Shown here piece by piece: positions 10,201 to 18,439 of a stretch of DNA of 64,000 bases. The notes beneath the pieces are model-generated. The model was not told the DNA's origin. It saw nothing but the letters and a program-made list of their open reading frames with translations, and ran no database searches. This stretch comes from Flavobacterium sp. N2820 (GTDB taxonomy: Bacteria > Bacteroidota > Bacteroidia > Flavobacteriales > Flavobacteriaceae), in the NCBI RefSeq assembly GCF_025947285.1, contig NZ_CP110008.1, forward strand, positions 2,929,001-2,993,000. Direction: 5' to 3'. Positions within the stretch are counted from its first letter, which is position 1; each line of letters starts with the position of its first letter. Position numbers and translations under genes: made by a program.

Positions 10201-12503
10201 GGATTAAAGGTGCCACCTAAACCCGACGTTTGGTTCCATACACCTCCAGTTTGTTCTCCTGTTATAATATCATCTAAATGTATAGCAGAAGCTGTTGAAG
10301 AACACACGTTAATGACACCATCAAGTCCTGCATTTGATTCTGGAATGATATTTATGGTTGCTAAACTAGTTACGTTAGAACAAGGTGCTGTTCCTGGTAA
10401 AGTATAAGTGAAAGAGCTTGATGTTGCGCCCACAGCAGGAGTGAATGTTCCTAAAACGGCATCAAAAGTGCCACCACTTCCGGATGTTTGGGACCAAGTA
10501 CCGCCAGATTGTTCTCCAGAAATTAAACTGAATAAATCGATGGCTGTTACACTTGAATCGCAAATTGATAGAGTTCCATTTGTTCCTGCATTTGGTTGTG
10601 AATTAACAATTACTGTACTTGAATTTGAAATTGCTACCGTACAACCCGGTGAAGAAATTGAATACTGAACCCCATCCACCCAAACTATTCCAGCCGTTCT
10701 TGTAATAATAACAGTATTTGTTGAAGTTATAGTGGTTAATGTAATTTGTTGTAAAATATCATTCGGACCTACATTAAAGGTAGTTGATGCACCTCCTGAT
10801 GCTATTGTAACATCTCCAGCATTATTATCTCGAGCTAAACTAATAATTATCGGTGTGCCTGCTGGAACTATATCTTGTAGAGTTATTGTTAATGTAGTAT
10901 TTGCATTGTTTACAAAAGCACAATTTGCTGCAGTTGCAGGAGTACCTATCGTAGAAATGGTTCCCGTTGAATTTACAGGTGTGTTTCCTCCTGAAGCACT
11001 TAAACCGTTACCTGTAATTGGAGTTCCTAATGAAGAAATTGAAGTTGTAGTTAATGTCGTACTTGTTGTTACAAGAGGAACAGTTACTGTAGCATTTCCT
11101 GCACTATCTATTGTCACTGTTTGAGAAATCCCACTATTAATTGTATATGCTACAATTGAATTGGGAGTACCTGTTAGATTAAATATAGCATTATCAGGTT
11201 CACAAATGGGTGAATTATTAGTTATACTAGTCAGTGTTGCGGGAGTTCCATTACTTGTTAAAGTAACATTAGATGTAAATGTAGTACATCCAGGAAAATT
11301 AGTCACAATATCAGTATAATTTCCTGCATTTAAACCAGTAATCATTATATTTCCAGACGCATCGCTAATTAATGTTATAGCAATTGGAGTACCATCATCA
11401 AAATAAGTAACATTGTATGATGTAGCTGCATCTAATCCTTCTATTGTAATTATACCATCAGAAGAATTACAAGAAGGATTTGTACCTATTGCTACAGGAC
11501 AAACAATTGTACAGTCTGTTGATCCTGCTCCACCTACACCTGCATTTGTTTGTGTCATAGTAATATAACCTGCAGCACCATCATAATTAGTAATTAATAC
11601 CATATATACTTCTCCAACTTGTGCATTGGGGATAGAAGCAGTTTCTGTAGCAGATATACTATAGCTACAATCTATTACTGTCCCTGTACATGCATGATCA
11701 GCCGTACAATCACCCAAAGTGAAATCTGCACAAGCTGCGCTCGCGCTTGAAAAAGGTCCCCATAAAGCATAATCTACATCTAAAGTAGCGCCTGTACCTC
11801 CGGGACCTGTTGTTTGTGAAATTTGTAAATTTAATGGTCCAGCTTGATCTATTTCTAGATAGTACCATGCAGGATTTGGTGCTGAAAAAAGACAAGTATT
11901 AGATACAATTACAGCGGGAGCATCTGGTACACAATCTGAATTGCTAACATTTGGAAATTCTAATGGGCCGGCATCTGCACAAAAGGGGTCTGAACCTGAA
12001 CAAACTGAATTTGCTGGTGGCGTTATCGTCTGAATTAGGTCACCTCCAGCAACCGTTGTACAAGATATAGTTGCAGCCCATCCACCCATTTGAACTGAAG
12101 TGTCTGAAACAAAAGTTACAGTAATACATCCTGAAGGATGACTGGATGCAATATAATTAGTTATTGTACCGCAACCATTTGCAATAGGAGATGTACTTCC
12201 ATAAGTACCAATAACAGTTCCAGATGTATTAATACCTTCATAAAATGTCATAAAATCGAAAGGTTCACCCTCAACATCCCATGTTGAAAAATCAAATTGA
12301 ACATATGTTCCAGGAGAACTTGGGCAAAATGTCATAGTAAATGATTCATTCGAAAGATAATCTCCGCTTAAACCACCAGAATCATAAAAAATTCCTGAAC
12401 ATGTGTTAAATGTTCCATTTTGCATAGTATATGTTTGAGAATAGTTTTTACCAAAAATGGTAAAAAACACTAAGATTAGTAATTTTTTTTTCATATTTCT
12501 CAA
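5652..12503 (-). CDS. Giant T9SS type B cargo protein with CUB-like domain and twelve 86-residue repeats
   Basis: A 2283-residue secreted protein. Order of parts: signal peptide (MKKKLLILVFFTIFGKNYSQ, after a possible MRN start); CUB-like domain (~25-150, GIFYDSGGLSGDYLSNE); a Cys-rich beta region (~150-320); further Ig/PKD-like beta segments; twelve tandem 86-residue repeats (~632-1663), ten of them almost identical; then a 532-residue C-terminus shared with the 1510-residue neighbour, ending in the type B sorting / gliding motility-associated domain (YFTPNGDGHNDTWNI ... FDRYGKLIKQL). It should cross the outer membrane through the type IX system and may act as an adhesin or surface filament (inference). 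It is only 3 bp downstream of the small gene 12507-12962, so probably cotranscribed. Extreme Ser/Thr/Gly content; no enzyme domain seen. Confidence 0.9.
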   Translation of the reverse strand: MRNMKKKLLILVFFTIFGKNYSQTYTMQNGTFNTCSGIFYDSGGLSGDYLSNESFTMTFCPSSPGTYVQFDFSTWDVEGEPFDFMTFYEGINTSGTVIGTYGSTSPIANGCGTITNYIASSHPSGCITVTFVSDTSVQMGGWAATISCTTVAGGDLIQTITPPANSVCSGSDPFCADAGPLEFPNVSNSDCVPDAPAVIVSNTCLFSAPNPAWYYLEIDQAGPLNLQISQTTGPGGTGATLDVDYALWGPFSSASAACADFTLGDCTADHACTGTVIDCSYSISATETASIPNAQVGEVYMVLITNYDGAAGYITMTQTNAGVGGAGSTDCTIVCPVAIGTNPSCNSSDGIITIEGLDAATSYNVTYFDDGTPIAITLISDASGNIMITGLNAGNYTDIVTNFPGCTTFTSNVTLTSNGTPATLTSITNNSPICEPDNAIFNLTGTPNSIVAYTINSGISQTVTIDSAGNATVTVPLVTTSTTLTTTSISSLGTPITGNGLSASGGNTPVNSTGTISTIGTPATAANCAFVNNANTTLTITLQDIVPAGTPIIISLARDNNAGDVTIASGGASTTFNVGPNDILQQITLTTITSTNTVIITRTAGIVWVDGVQYSISSPGCTVAISNSSTVIVNSQPNAGTNGTLSICDSSVTAIDLFSLISGEQSGGTWSQTSGSGGTFDAVLGTFTPAVGATSSSFTYTLPGTAPCSNVTSLATINIIPESNAGLDGVINVCSSTASAIHLDDIITGEQTGGVWNQTSGLGGTFNPMAGIFTPSVGSTSATFTYTVPGVFPCPDDVSIATVNVSAPVNAGTDGTLSICDSSTTAIDLFSLISGEQSGGTWSQTSGSGGTFDAVLGTFTPAAGATSSTFTYTLAGTAPCVNATSLATINISPQPNAGTDGTLSICDSSTTTIDLFSLISGEQSGGTWTQTSGSGGTFDAVLGTFTPAAGATSSTFTYTLAGTAPCVNATSLATINISPQPNAGTDGTLSICDSSTTTIDLFSLISGEQSGGTWTQTSGSGGTFDAVLGTFTPAAGATSSTFTYTLAGTAPCVNATSLATINISPQPNAGTDGTLSICDSSTTAIDLFSLISGEQSGGTWSQTSGSGGTFDAVLGTFTPAAGATSSTFTYTLAGTAPCVNATSLATINISPQPNAGTDGTLSICDSSTTTIDLFSLISGEQSGGTWTQTSGSGGTFDAVLGTFTPAAGATSSTFTYTLAGTAPCVNATSLATINISPQPNAGTDGTLSICDSSTTTIDLFSLISGEQSGGTWTQTSGSGGTFDAVLGTFTPAAGATSSTFTYTLAGTAPCVNATSLATINISPQPNAGTDGTLSICDSSTTAIDLFSLISGEQSGGTWSQTSGSGGTFDAVLGTFTPAAGATSSTFTYTLAGTAPCVNATSLATINISPQPNAGTDGTLSICDSSTTAIDLFSLISGEQSGGTWSQTSGSGGTFDAVLGTFTPAAGATSSAFTYTLAGTAPCVNATSLATINISPQPNAGTDGTLSICDSSVTAIDLFSLISGEQSGGTWSQTSGSGGTFDAVLGTFTPAAGATSSTFTYTLAGTAPCVNATSLATINISPQPNAGTDGTLSICDSSVTAIDLFSLISGEQSGGTWSQTSGSGGTFDAVLGTFTPAAGATSSTFTYTLAGTAPCVNATSLATINIDQNPTASINYSSAQYCISNSTANAILTGTGSYENGVFSSLPTGLSIDINTGNIDLNNSLPGTYTVTYIIPTFGSCLSNSVNTSVTISPRPVVTATVLPSTGVLCSGDVVDIQLSSNVPGAIFSWTSSSATVTGHSSSVVGSTDTFINQTLVLNSGITGTGEVVYGIVAEANGCVGETVFVTISVNPIPDVTVTGDGQTICSGETTNISFEGTVNNTVFTWVVQSSTGVSGASNGSGSSIAQVLETTGLSQGVVVYQVTPSLNGCVGASATITVYVNPIPELFGSPNHPELCSGVGSTFINFSTFNANTIFTWTVNQVGVTGATADTSTGSTLLIEQVLETTGNTQGYVDYVITPTLNGCSGTSVTVRIYVNPLPQPVLADGTICVDAAGVTFQTYLLDTGLDASMYDFVWYIDGVAQANSDAATFTASVVGVYSVIATNSVTNCVSEEEFAAVTATTPADSFTTLVTDAFSDNATITVTVSGGSGTLLYQLDEGSFQSSNVFTGVSAGEHTVTVIDSEGCTFITQNVTVIDYPKYFTPNGDGHNDTWNIVGMNQADAKLYIFDRYGKLIKQLSATDTSNGWDGTYNGQQLPSTDYWFTLDYTENGAAKQFKAHFSMKR
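7513..10608. repeat. Twelve tandem 258-bp coding repeats (unit A)
   Basis: The phrase tttatggttgc recurs exactly every 258 bp from 7513. Ten units (7513-10092) are nearly identical. Unit 10093-10350 is strongly diverged (GEQTGGVWNQ instead of GEQSGGTWSQ) and unit 10351-10608 is moderately so. Each unit encodes 86 residues and all are in frame. Linked variants (STTTIDL with TWTQ; STTAIDL with TWSQ) recur in an A-T-T order of three units, suggesting a 774-bp higher-order duplication. Copy number is at risk in short-read assemblies. Confidence 0.95.
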
Positions 12504-12506
12504 ATG

Positions 12507-12962
12507 CTAATTTATGGGTAAAATTGTAATTATAAAATCGGTATTATCAACTCTATATATGTGTTTTGTCCTTGAATTCATTAAAAAATTATATTTCAAT
12601 GGATTGAATGTAACTAAGTCAATTTTAGTATCTATTTTTAAATTAGTATTATACTTATTGTTTATACTTACACTAGATAACAAGTTAAAATTTTTGCCCT
12701 TATATTCTGGTCGATATTCTATTTTAAACCGATTGTTTAAAAAGTCCTTAATTAGTTCGTAACGTTGAGAATTTGAATTAAAAACTAATTCATCTGAATA
12801 ATTCAAAAAAACCTCCCTTATAAAATTTTCTATTTGCTCATCAGAATAAAAATTGCTACTAGAGACTTCTTTATTTTGATTATAAATCTTTAAAGAATTA
12901 GTGTCATTTAAAAATAAAATAATGTAAAAAAAAGCTAACATATTCATTAATACTATTTTCAT
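12507..12962 (-). CDS. Hypothetical secreted or anchored protein upstream of the giant T9SS gene
   Basis: A 151-residue protein that I do not recognise. The first ~20 residues (MKIVLMNMLAFFYIILFLND) are hydrophobic and could be a signal or anchor. The rest is rich in Asn, Tyr and Lys, with a predicted helix around IENFIREVFLNYSDELVF and beta segments after it; no cysteines. Its stop is 3 bp before the start of the 2283-residue cargo gene, so the two probably form one transcript and the small protein could be a partner or accessory factor (inference). The upstream spacer has no clean TAnnTTTG box. Confidence 0.6.
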   Translation of the reverse strand: MKIVLMNMLAFFYIILFLNDTNSLKIYNQNKEVSSSNFYSDEQIENFIREVFLNYSDELVFNSNSQRYELIKDFLNNRFKIEYRPEYKGKNFNLLSSVSINNKYNTNLKIDTKIDLVTFNPLKYNFLMNSRTKHIYRVDNTDFIITILPIN

Positions 12963-13150
12963 GTATATAAATATTATTGGTTAATAATAGGGTTGTTTAG
13001 AATTAAAAGCAGATAAATTATTTCTTTTTTAAATCGCTATTTATCGGATTTTTATAACTTTCATCGGTTAAATATGCGACAATTTAATATTTTTTTGTTA
13101 AAAAACAAACAATTTGATTAACTTTTAATTAACATATGTTTTTAAATATA

Positions 13151-13180
13151 AAAAAGGGGACTCAATTGAGTCCCCTTTTT
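13151..13180. terminator. Bidirectional intrinsic terminator
   Basis: A perfect palindrome centred on CAATTG (AGGGGACT ... AGTCCCCT) is flanked by five A on the left and a T-run on the right. It terminates the minus-strand 1510-residue gene that stops at 13204; no gene enters from the other side. Confidence 0.9.
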
Positions 13181-13196
13181 TATATTTAATTTTTTA

Positions 13197-14800
13197 TTTT
13201 CTCTTATCTTTTCATTGAAAAATGTGCTTTAAATTGTTTTGCAGCTCCATTTTCAGTGTAGTCTAGTGTAAACCAGTAATCTGTAGATGGTAATTGTTGT
13301 CCGTTATAGGTTCCATCCCATCCGTTACTTGTGTCCGTTGCACTTAATTGTTTGATTAACTTTCCGTATCTATCAAAAATATACAACTTCGCATCTGCTT
13401 GATTCATTCCTACTATATTCCACGTGTCGTTGTGACCATCGCCATTTGGTGTAAAGTATTTTGGGTAATCAATCACTGTTACGTTTTGTGTTATAAATGT
13501 ACAACCTTCACTATCTATTACTGTAACTGTGTGCTCTCCTGCGCTTACTCCTGTAAAAATATTTGATGATTGGAAAGAACCCTCATCTAATTGATACAAC
13601 AAAGTACCTGAACCACCTGAAACGGTTACTGTGATTGTTGCATTGTCTGAAAATGCATCGGTTACCAATGTGGTAAACGAATCTGCTGGTGTAGTAGCAG
13701 TAACTGCTGCAAACTCTTCTTCTGAAACACAATTCGTAACCGAATTGGTTGCTATAACACTATAAACACCCACAACTGAGGCTGTAAATGTGGCTGCATC
13801 TGAATTTGCTTGAGCAACTCCATCAATATACCAAACAAAATCATACATACTTGCATCTAAACCTGTGTCTAATAAATACGTCTGGAAGGTAACTCCTGCT
13901 GCATCAACACATATTGTTCCATCTGCTAAAACAGGCTGCGGTAAAGGATTTACATAAACTCGAACCGTAACTGAGGTACCTGAACATCCATTTAATGTTG
14001 GCGTAATTACATAATCAACATAACCTTGTGTGTTACCTGTTGTTTCTAATACTTGCTCTATTAATAATGTAGATCCTGTACTTGTATCAGCGGTTGCCCC
14101 TGTTACTCCTACTTGATTCACGGTCCATGTAAATATGGTGTTGGCATTAAAGGTAGAGAAATTGATAAACGTGCTACCCACACCACTACATAATTCTGGA
14201 TGGTTTGGACTTCCAAATAACTCCGGAATTGGATTAACATATACTGTAATTGTCGCAGATGCACCTACACAACCATTTAAACTTGGTGTTACTTGATACA
14301 CAACAACGCCTTGAGATAATCCTGTTGTTTCCAATACTTGTGCAATTGAGCTTCCTGATCCATTTGATGCGCCTGAAACTCCTGTGCTACTTTGAACAAC
14401 CCATGTGAAAACGGTATTGTTTACTGTGCCCTCAAAAGAAATATTTGTCGTCTCGCCAGAACAAATCGTTTGGCCATCACCGGTTACCGTAACATCGGGT
14501 ATAGGATTTACTGAAATCGTAACGAAAACTGTTTCCCCAACACATCCATTGGCCTCTGCAACTATTCCATAAACAACCTCTCCTGTTCCTGTAATTCCTG
14601 AATTTAAAACCAAAGTCTGGTTGATAAACGTATCGGTAGAACCAACTACTGATGATGAATGACCTGTAACTGTTGCACTACTAGAGGTCCATGAAAAAAT
14701 AGCCCCAGGAACATTACTGCTCAATTGAATATCTACAACATCTCCTGAACAAAGAACACCTGTACTTGGTAAAACAGTAGCTGTTACCACCGGGCGTGGA
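13197..14800. repeat. Long direct repeat, copy 2 (3' ends of two T9SS genes)
   Basis: Partner of 5645-7248. It encodes residues ~979-1510 of the 1510-residue T9SS protein. The match begins in the tttt just before the ctcttatc around the stop codon and breaks sharply at 14800, where one copy continues with aatgg and the other with tatatt. Confidence 0.92.
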
Positions 14801-17736
14801 TATATTTGAACGGTCATTTGTGTATTCAATGCACATTGTCCTGCATCGGGTGTAAACTCATATGTTGCATCGGTTGGTGTAGAACTTATAAGTTGCCATG
14901 CACCTGTAATACCATTGGTTGATGTAGTTGGTAAATTTATTGTTACTCCATCACAAACCGCATTTGCTTGCGTGAAAATTGGTGCAATTCCGTTTGTAAG
15001 AGTAATACTGCCCGATAAACTCGGTGTACCACAAATACTTCCTGTAGCCGTAATTGTATAATTAAAAGTCGCAGCTGTTGCTGATGTTGGCGTACCACTT
15101 ATAGTAACTACATTTCCAGAAGTCGAAGCTGTTACACCTGCTGGTAAACCAGAAACCGTTGCGCTAGTTGCGCCACCTCCAAAAGTATATTGAATAGGTG
15201 CAATAGCAGTTCCAGAGCAAATGGATTGATTGTTATTCGCAGAGTCTAAAGTTAGCGTTGCATTGTTTGAAAGCGATACAGTTCCATTCAAACTAACCGA
15301 ACCACAACCGCCTACGGTATTAATAGTATAAGAAAAATCAGCTGAAGGAGTTCCGCTAATGGTAACTACATTTCCAGAAGTCGAAGCTGTTACACCAGTT
15401 GGTAAACCAGAAACCGTTGCGCTAGTTGCACCACCACCAAAAGTATAGTGAATAGGTGTAATAGCAGTTCCAGAACAAATGGATTGATTGTTATTTGCAG
15501 AGTCTAAAGTTAGCGTTGCATTGTTTGAAAGCGATACAGTTCCATTCAAACTAACCGAACCACAACCGCCTACGGTATCAATAGTATAAGAAAAATCAGC
15601 TGAAGGAGTTCCGCTAATGGTAACTACATTTCCAGAAGTCGAAGCTGTTACACCAGTTGGTAAACCAGAAACCGTTGCGCTAGTTGCACCACCACCAAAA
15701 GTATAGTGAATAGGTGTAATAGCAGTTCCAGAACAAATGGATTGATTGTTATTTGCAGAGTCTAAAGTTAGCGTTGCATTGTTTGAAAGCGATACAGTTC
15801 CATTCAAACTAACCGAACCACAACCGCCTACGGTATTAATAGTATAAGAAAAATCAGCTGAAGGAGTTCCGCTAATGGTAACTACATTTCCAGAAGTCGA
15901 AGCTGTTACACCAGTTGGTAAACCAGAAACCGTTGCACTAGTTGCGCCACCTCCAAAAGTATATTGAATAGGTGCAATAGCAGTTCCAGAACAAATGGAT
16001 TGATTGTTATTCGCAGAGTCTAAAGTTAGCGTTGCATTGTTTGAAAGCGATACAGTTCCATTCAAACTAACCGAACCACAACCGCCTACGGTATTAATAG
16101 TATAAGAAAAATCAGCTGAAGGAGTTCCGCTAATGGTAACTACATTTCCAGAAGTCGAAGCTGTTACACCAGTTGGTAAACCAGAAACCGTTGCGCTAGT
16201 TGCGCCACCTCCAAAAGTATATTGAATAGGTGCAATAGTAGTTCCAGAGCAAATGGATTGATTGTTATTCGCAGAGTCTAAAGTTAGCGTTGCATTGTTT
16301 GAAAGCGATACAGTTCCATTCAAACTAACCGAACCACAACCGCCTACGGTATTAATAGTATAAGAAAAATCAGCTGAAGGAGTTCCGCTAATGGTAACTA
16401 CATTTCCAGAAGTCGAAGCTGTTACACCAGTTGGTAAACCAGAAACCGTTGCACTAGTTGCGCCACCTCCAAAAGTATATTGAATAGGTGCAATAGCAGT
16501 TCCAGAACAAATGGATTGATTGTTATTCGCAGAGTCTAAAGTTAGCGTTGCATTGTTTGAAAGCGATACAGTTCCATTCAAACTAACCGAACCACAACCG
16601 CCTACGGTATCAATATTATAAGAAAAATCAGCTGAAGGAGTTCCGCTAATGGTAACTACATTTCCAGAAGTCGAAGCTGTTACACCAGTTGGTAAACCAA
16701 AAACCGTTGCACTAGTTGCACCACCACCAAAAGTATATTGAATAGGTGCAATAGCAGTTCCAGAACAAATGGATTGATTAGTTGTTCCAATTGCACTAGA
16801 TAAGGATAATGTACTTCCGCTAATGTTAATTACTATATTATCAGAAAGTGAGGTATTACAAACATTTGTAACAGTTAGAGTTAAAGTTATTGTGCTGCCT
16901 GATATGGCAGTAGTTGGAATTGTGTAATTTGTAACTAAGTTACTTGAATTAGAAAAACTTCCAATAGGAGCAGACCAGGCTATACTTGTTTGACCTTGAG
17001 CAGTCCCTGATAAATTAATAGTTTGTCCCGGACAAGCAGTTAATGGTGTTGTTCCAGCTTCTACAGTAAAAGGAGGTATTGGTGCTGTACAACCATTGTT
17101 TACATAGGTTGGAGTTCCAGTTGGACTAAAATTTACAGTTGAACCATTTAGATCAGATATTGCTCCTCCAACCGCACCAAAAATATTAATTAAATTGGCT
17201 CTTTGATATGTTACACTATCAGAACAGCTTCCTCCAAATGTAACACTTAAAGTTCGTGTAGCAGGAGTAGCGTTATAATTTCCGAAGTGACCTGCATTTG
17301 GGTTTGAAGGGGTGTCTTGAAATAGCATATAAATATTTGAAGTCAATGCCCCGAAAGAGTTTAATGTTGTGTCTAAGTTTGGGCTTGTAACAACAATTGC
17401 TGTTGAATTAGCGGGCAGAACTCCTCCAATAGGTTCTAAAATTTGACCGCAACCTCCAGCCGCAGCAATAGCGGTATTTAGTTGATTAACTTTTGAGGCT
17501 GTGGTTGCATTTTGCACTAATCCTAGCCAAGTTTGAGCGGGCCAATTGATGTTTAAAGTACTTGTGTTTAGTGGAGTCGCTCCAATTTTCATACGAAACA
17601 TTTCATTGTAACCTTCATTGGTTCCGTCATCACAAGCATCAACTAAAATGCTTTCGATTTCAAAACATTGAGAGAAAGAGTTATTTGGTAAGAAAAAAAA
17701 GGTGATTAATAAGGGTAAAATCTTATAAAATTTCAT
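13204..17736 (-). CDS. T9SS type B cargo protein with 86-residue repeats
   Basis: A 1510-residue secreted protein with signal peptide MKFYKILPLLITFFFLPNNSFSQC. Residues ~25-230 (CFEIESILVDACDDGTNEG onward) form a domain common at the start of flavobacterial surface proteins, resembling a lamin-tail-like fold. A Cys-containing Ig-like stretch follows, then six complete and one partial 86-residue repeats (~322-880; TFGGGATSATVSGLP, GNVVTISGTP). The last 532 residues are nearly identical to the end of the 2283-residue neighbour and finish with the type B sorting domain. The promoter may use CAAAGTTA at 17767-17774 (TAACTTTG on the minus strand). Probably surface-exposed; no catalytic domain seen. 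Confidence 0.9.
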   Translation of the reverse strand: MKFYKILPLLITFFFLPNNSFSQCFEIESILVDACDDGTNEGYNEMFRMKIGATPLNTSTLNINWPAQTWLGLVQNATTASKVNQLNTAIAAAGGCGQILEPIGGVLPANSTAIVVTSPNLDTTLNSFGALTSNIYMLFQDTPSNPNAGHFGNYNATPATRTLSVTFGGSCSDSVTYQRANLINIFGAVGGAISDLNGSTVNFSPTGTPTYVNNGCTAPIPPFTVEAGTTPLTACPGQTINLSGTAQGQTSIAWSAPIGSFSNSSNLVTNYTIPTTAISGSTITLTLTVTNVCNTSLSDNIVINISGSTLSLSSAIGTTNQSICSGTAIAPIQYTFGGGATSATVFGLPTGVTASTSGNVVTISGTPSADFSYNIDTVGGCGSVSLNGTVSLSNNATLTLDSANNNQSICSGTAIAPIQYTFGGGATSATVSGLPTGVTASTSGNVVTISGTPSADFSYTINTVGGCGSVSLNGTVSLSNNATLTLDSANNNQSICSGTTIAPIQYTFGGGATSATVSGLPTGVTASTSGNVVTISGTPSADFSYTINTVGGCGSVSLNGTVSLSNNATLTLDSANNNQSICSGTAIAPIQYTFGGGATSATVSGLPTGVTASTSGNVVTISGTPSADFSYTINTVGGCGSVSLNGTVSLSNNATLTLDSANNNQSICSGTAITPIHYTFGGGATSATVSGLPTGVTASTSGNVVTISGTPSADFSYTIDTVGGCGSVSLNGTVSLSNNATLTLDSANNNQSICSGTAITPIHYTFGGGATSATVSGLPTGVTASTSGNVVTISGTPSADFSYTINTVGGCGSVSLNGTVSLSNNATLTLDSANNNQSICSGTAIAPIQYTFGGGATSATVSGLPAGVTASTSGNVVTISGTPTSATAATFNYTITATGSICGTPSLSGSITLTNGIAPIFTQANAVCDGVTINLPTTSTNGITGAWQLISSTPTDATYEFTPDAGQCALNTQMTVQIYPRPVVTATVLPSTGVLCSGDVVDIQLSSNVPGAIFSWTSSSATVTGHSSSVVGSTDTFINQTLVLNSGITGTGEVVYGIVAEANGCVGETVFVTISVNPIPDVTVTGDGQTICSGETTNISFEGTVNNTVFTWVVQSSTGVSGASNGSGSSIAQVLETTGLSQGVVVYQVTPSLNGCVGASATITVYVNPIPELFGSPNHPELCSGVGSTFINFSTFNANTIFTWTVNQVGVTGATADTSTGSTLLIEQVLETTGNTQGYVDYVITPTLNGCSGTSVTVRVYVNPLPQPVLADGTICVDAAGVTFQTYLLDTGLDASMYDFVWYIDGVAQANSDAATFTASVVGVYSVIATNSVTNCVSEEEFAAVTATTPADSFTTLVTDAFSDNATITVTVSGGSGTLLYQLDEGSFQSSNIFTGVSAGEHTVTVIDSEGCTFITQNVTVIDYPKYFTPNGDGHNDTWNIVGMNQADAKLYIFDRYGKLIKQLSATDTSNGWDGTYNGQQLPSTDYWFTLDYTENGAAKQFKAHFSMKR
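15100..16768. repeat. Tandem 258-bp coding repeats (unit B), six full and one partial
   Basis: The phrase caaatggattgatt recurs at a constant 258-bp step (15218 to 16766). Six complete units lie at 15221-16768, and a seventh unit is conserved only for its first ~120 bp before diverging. The 86-residue unit has no obvious sequence similarity to the 86-residue unit A of the neighbouring gene, although the period is identical. Confidence 0.93.
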
Positions 17737-17818
17737 TCTAATTGCGGCTTAATTTGAAAAGCGGCACAAAGTTACGAAAAGCGAAAGATTCTAATATTAT
17801 TAAAAAATTAATATTATT

Positions 17819-17850
17819 AAAAAAGGTGTAAATTTTACTTTACACCTTTT
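17819..17850. terminator. Intrinsic terminator after the DUF4136 gene
   Basis: A 12-bp stem AAAAGGTGTAAA / TTTACACCTTTT (17821-17832 and 17839-17850) with a 6-nt loop. Six A on the left (17819-17824) give the minus-strand T-run. A 16-bp direct repeat TAATATTATTAAAAAA (17792-17807, 17809-17824) runs into it. Confidence 0.85.
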
Positions 17851-17860
17851 GTTTTTTTTC

Positions 17861-18373
17861 TTATTTTGGAGGATATTGCTCTAAAATTTTAGAAACAAAT
17901 TCTTTAATTCGAGCGTCTTTTTTGTCTGTGTTTTTTGTAAGAGAGCCAGTTCCTTCACCTTGCCAAACTAATTCTTTCGTTTTCGCATCGATAATATCAA
18001 TAAAAAGGCTTCCCTCTTGAGAGGTGGTTACGTTAGAATATCCCATGCCCCAATAAGGATTCCAGCCCCAGCCAAATCCCATATTGTTGTAAATATCAAC
18101 GCGTTCTCTTTCTTTCGTAAAAATACTGATTAACACATCAGGGTTTTCTGATTTAACAAATCCTTTAGCAGACATTACTTCGTCAATTGAGTAAAGGATT
18201 CTTTTTTTATCTAAATCTGAAATTTCAGCTTTATCAATACCATTTTTTAAATAAGCATAGGATTTGTAATTTGTAAAAACGGCTTTTTTGTCATAATCAG
18301 CATTTACTCTAACTGAACTACAAGAAGCTAAAGTTGCTATCAAAAGTATCGAAAGTAATTTTAATGTTTTCAT
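17861..18373 (-). CDS. DUF4136 lipoprotein
   Basis: A 170-residue lipoprotein. The lipobox is LASC, with the modified Cys at about residue 18 after MKTLKLLSILLIAT. The mature part begins with the family start SVRVNADYDKKAVFTNYKSYAYL and has the internal features DVLISI and ELVWQGEGTGS typical of DUF4136, a family of Gram-negative envelope lipoproteins of unknown role. A Gly/Trp/Tyr/Asn-rich loop (GFGWGWNPYWGMG) lies in the middle. It sits 66 bp after hutU on the same strand, and a terminator follows. Confidence 0.87.
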   Translation of the reverse strand: MKTLKLLSILLIATLASCSSVRVNADYDKKAVFTNYKSYAYLKNGIDKAEISDLDKKRILYSIDEVMSAKGFVKSENPDVLISIFTKERERVDIYNNMGFGWGWNPYWGMGYSNVTTSQEGSLFIDIIDAKTKELVWQGEGTGSLTKNTDKKDARIKEFVSKILEQYPPK

Positions 18374-18439
18374 TTTATAGAATTTAAGATTATTAGAACT
18401 TTTAAATCGTTAGATTTATTAGATAATTCTAAAAAAAAT

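Noticed and set aside
7513..10608. CRISPR-like or satellite array
   Set aside because: The repeats are contiguous, 258 bp long, in frame and without unique spacers; they are protein-coding domain repeats.
9925..11124. Several plus-strand frames opposite the giant T9SS gene
   Set aside because: They are shadows in a repetitive, stop-poor antisense frame (low-complexity Pro/Val/Ser translations), without start signals or family resemblance.
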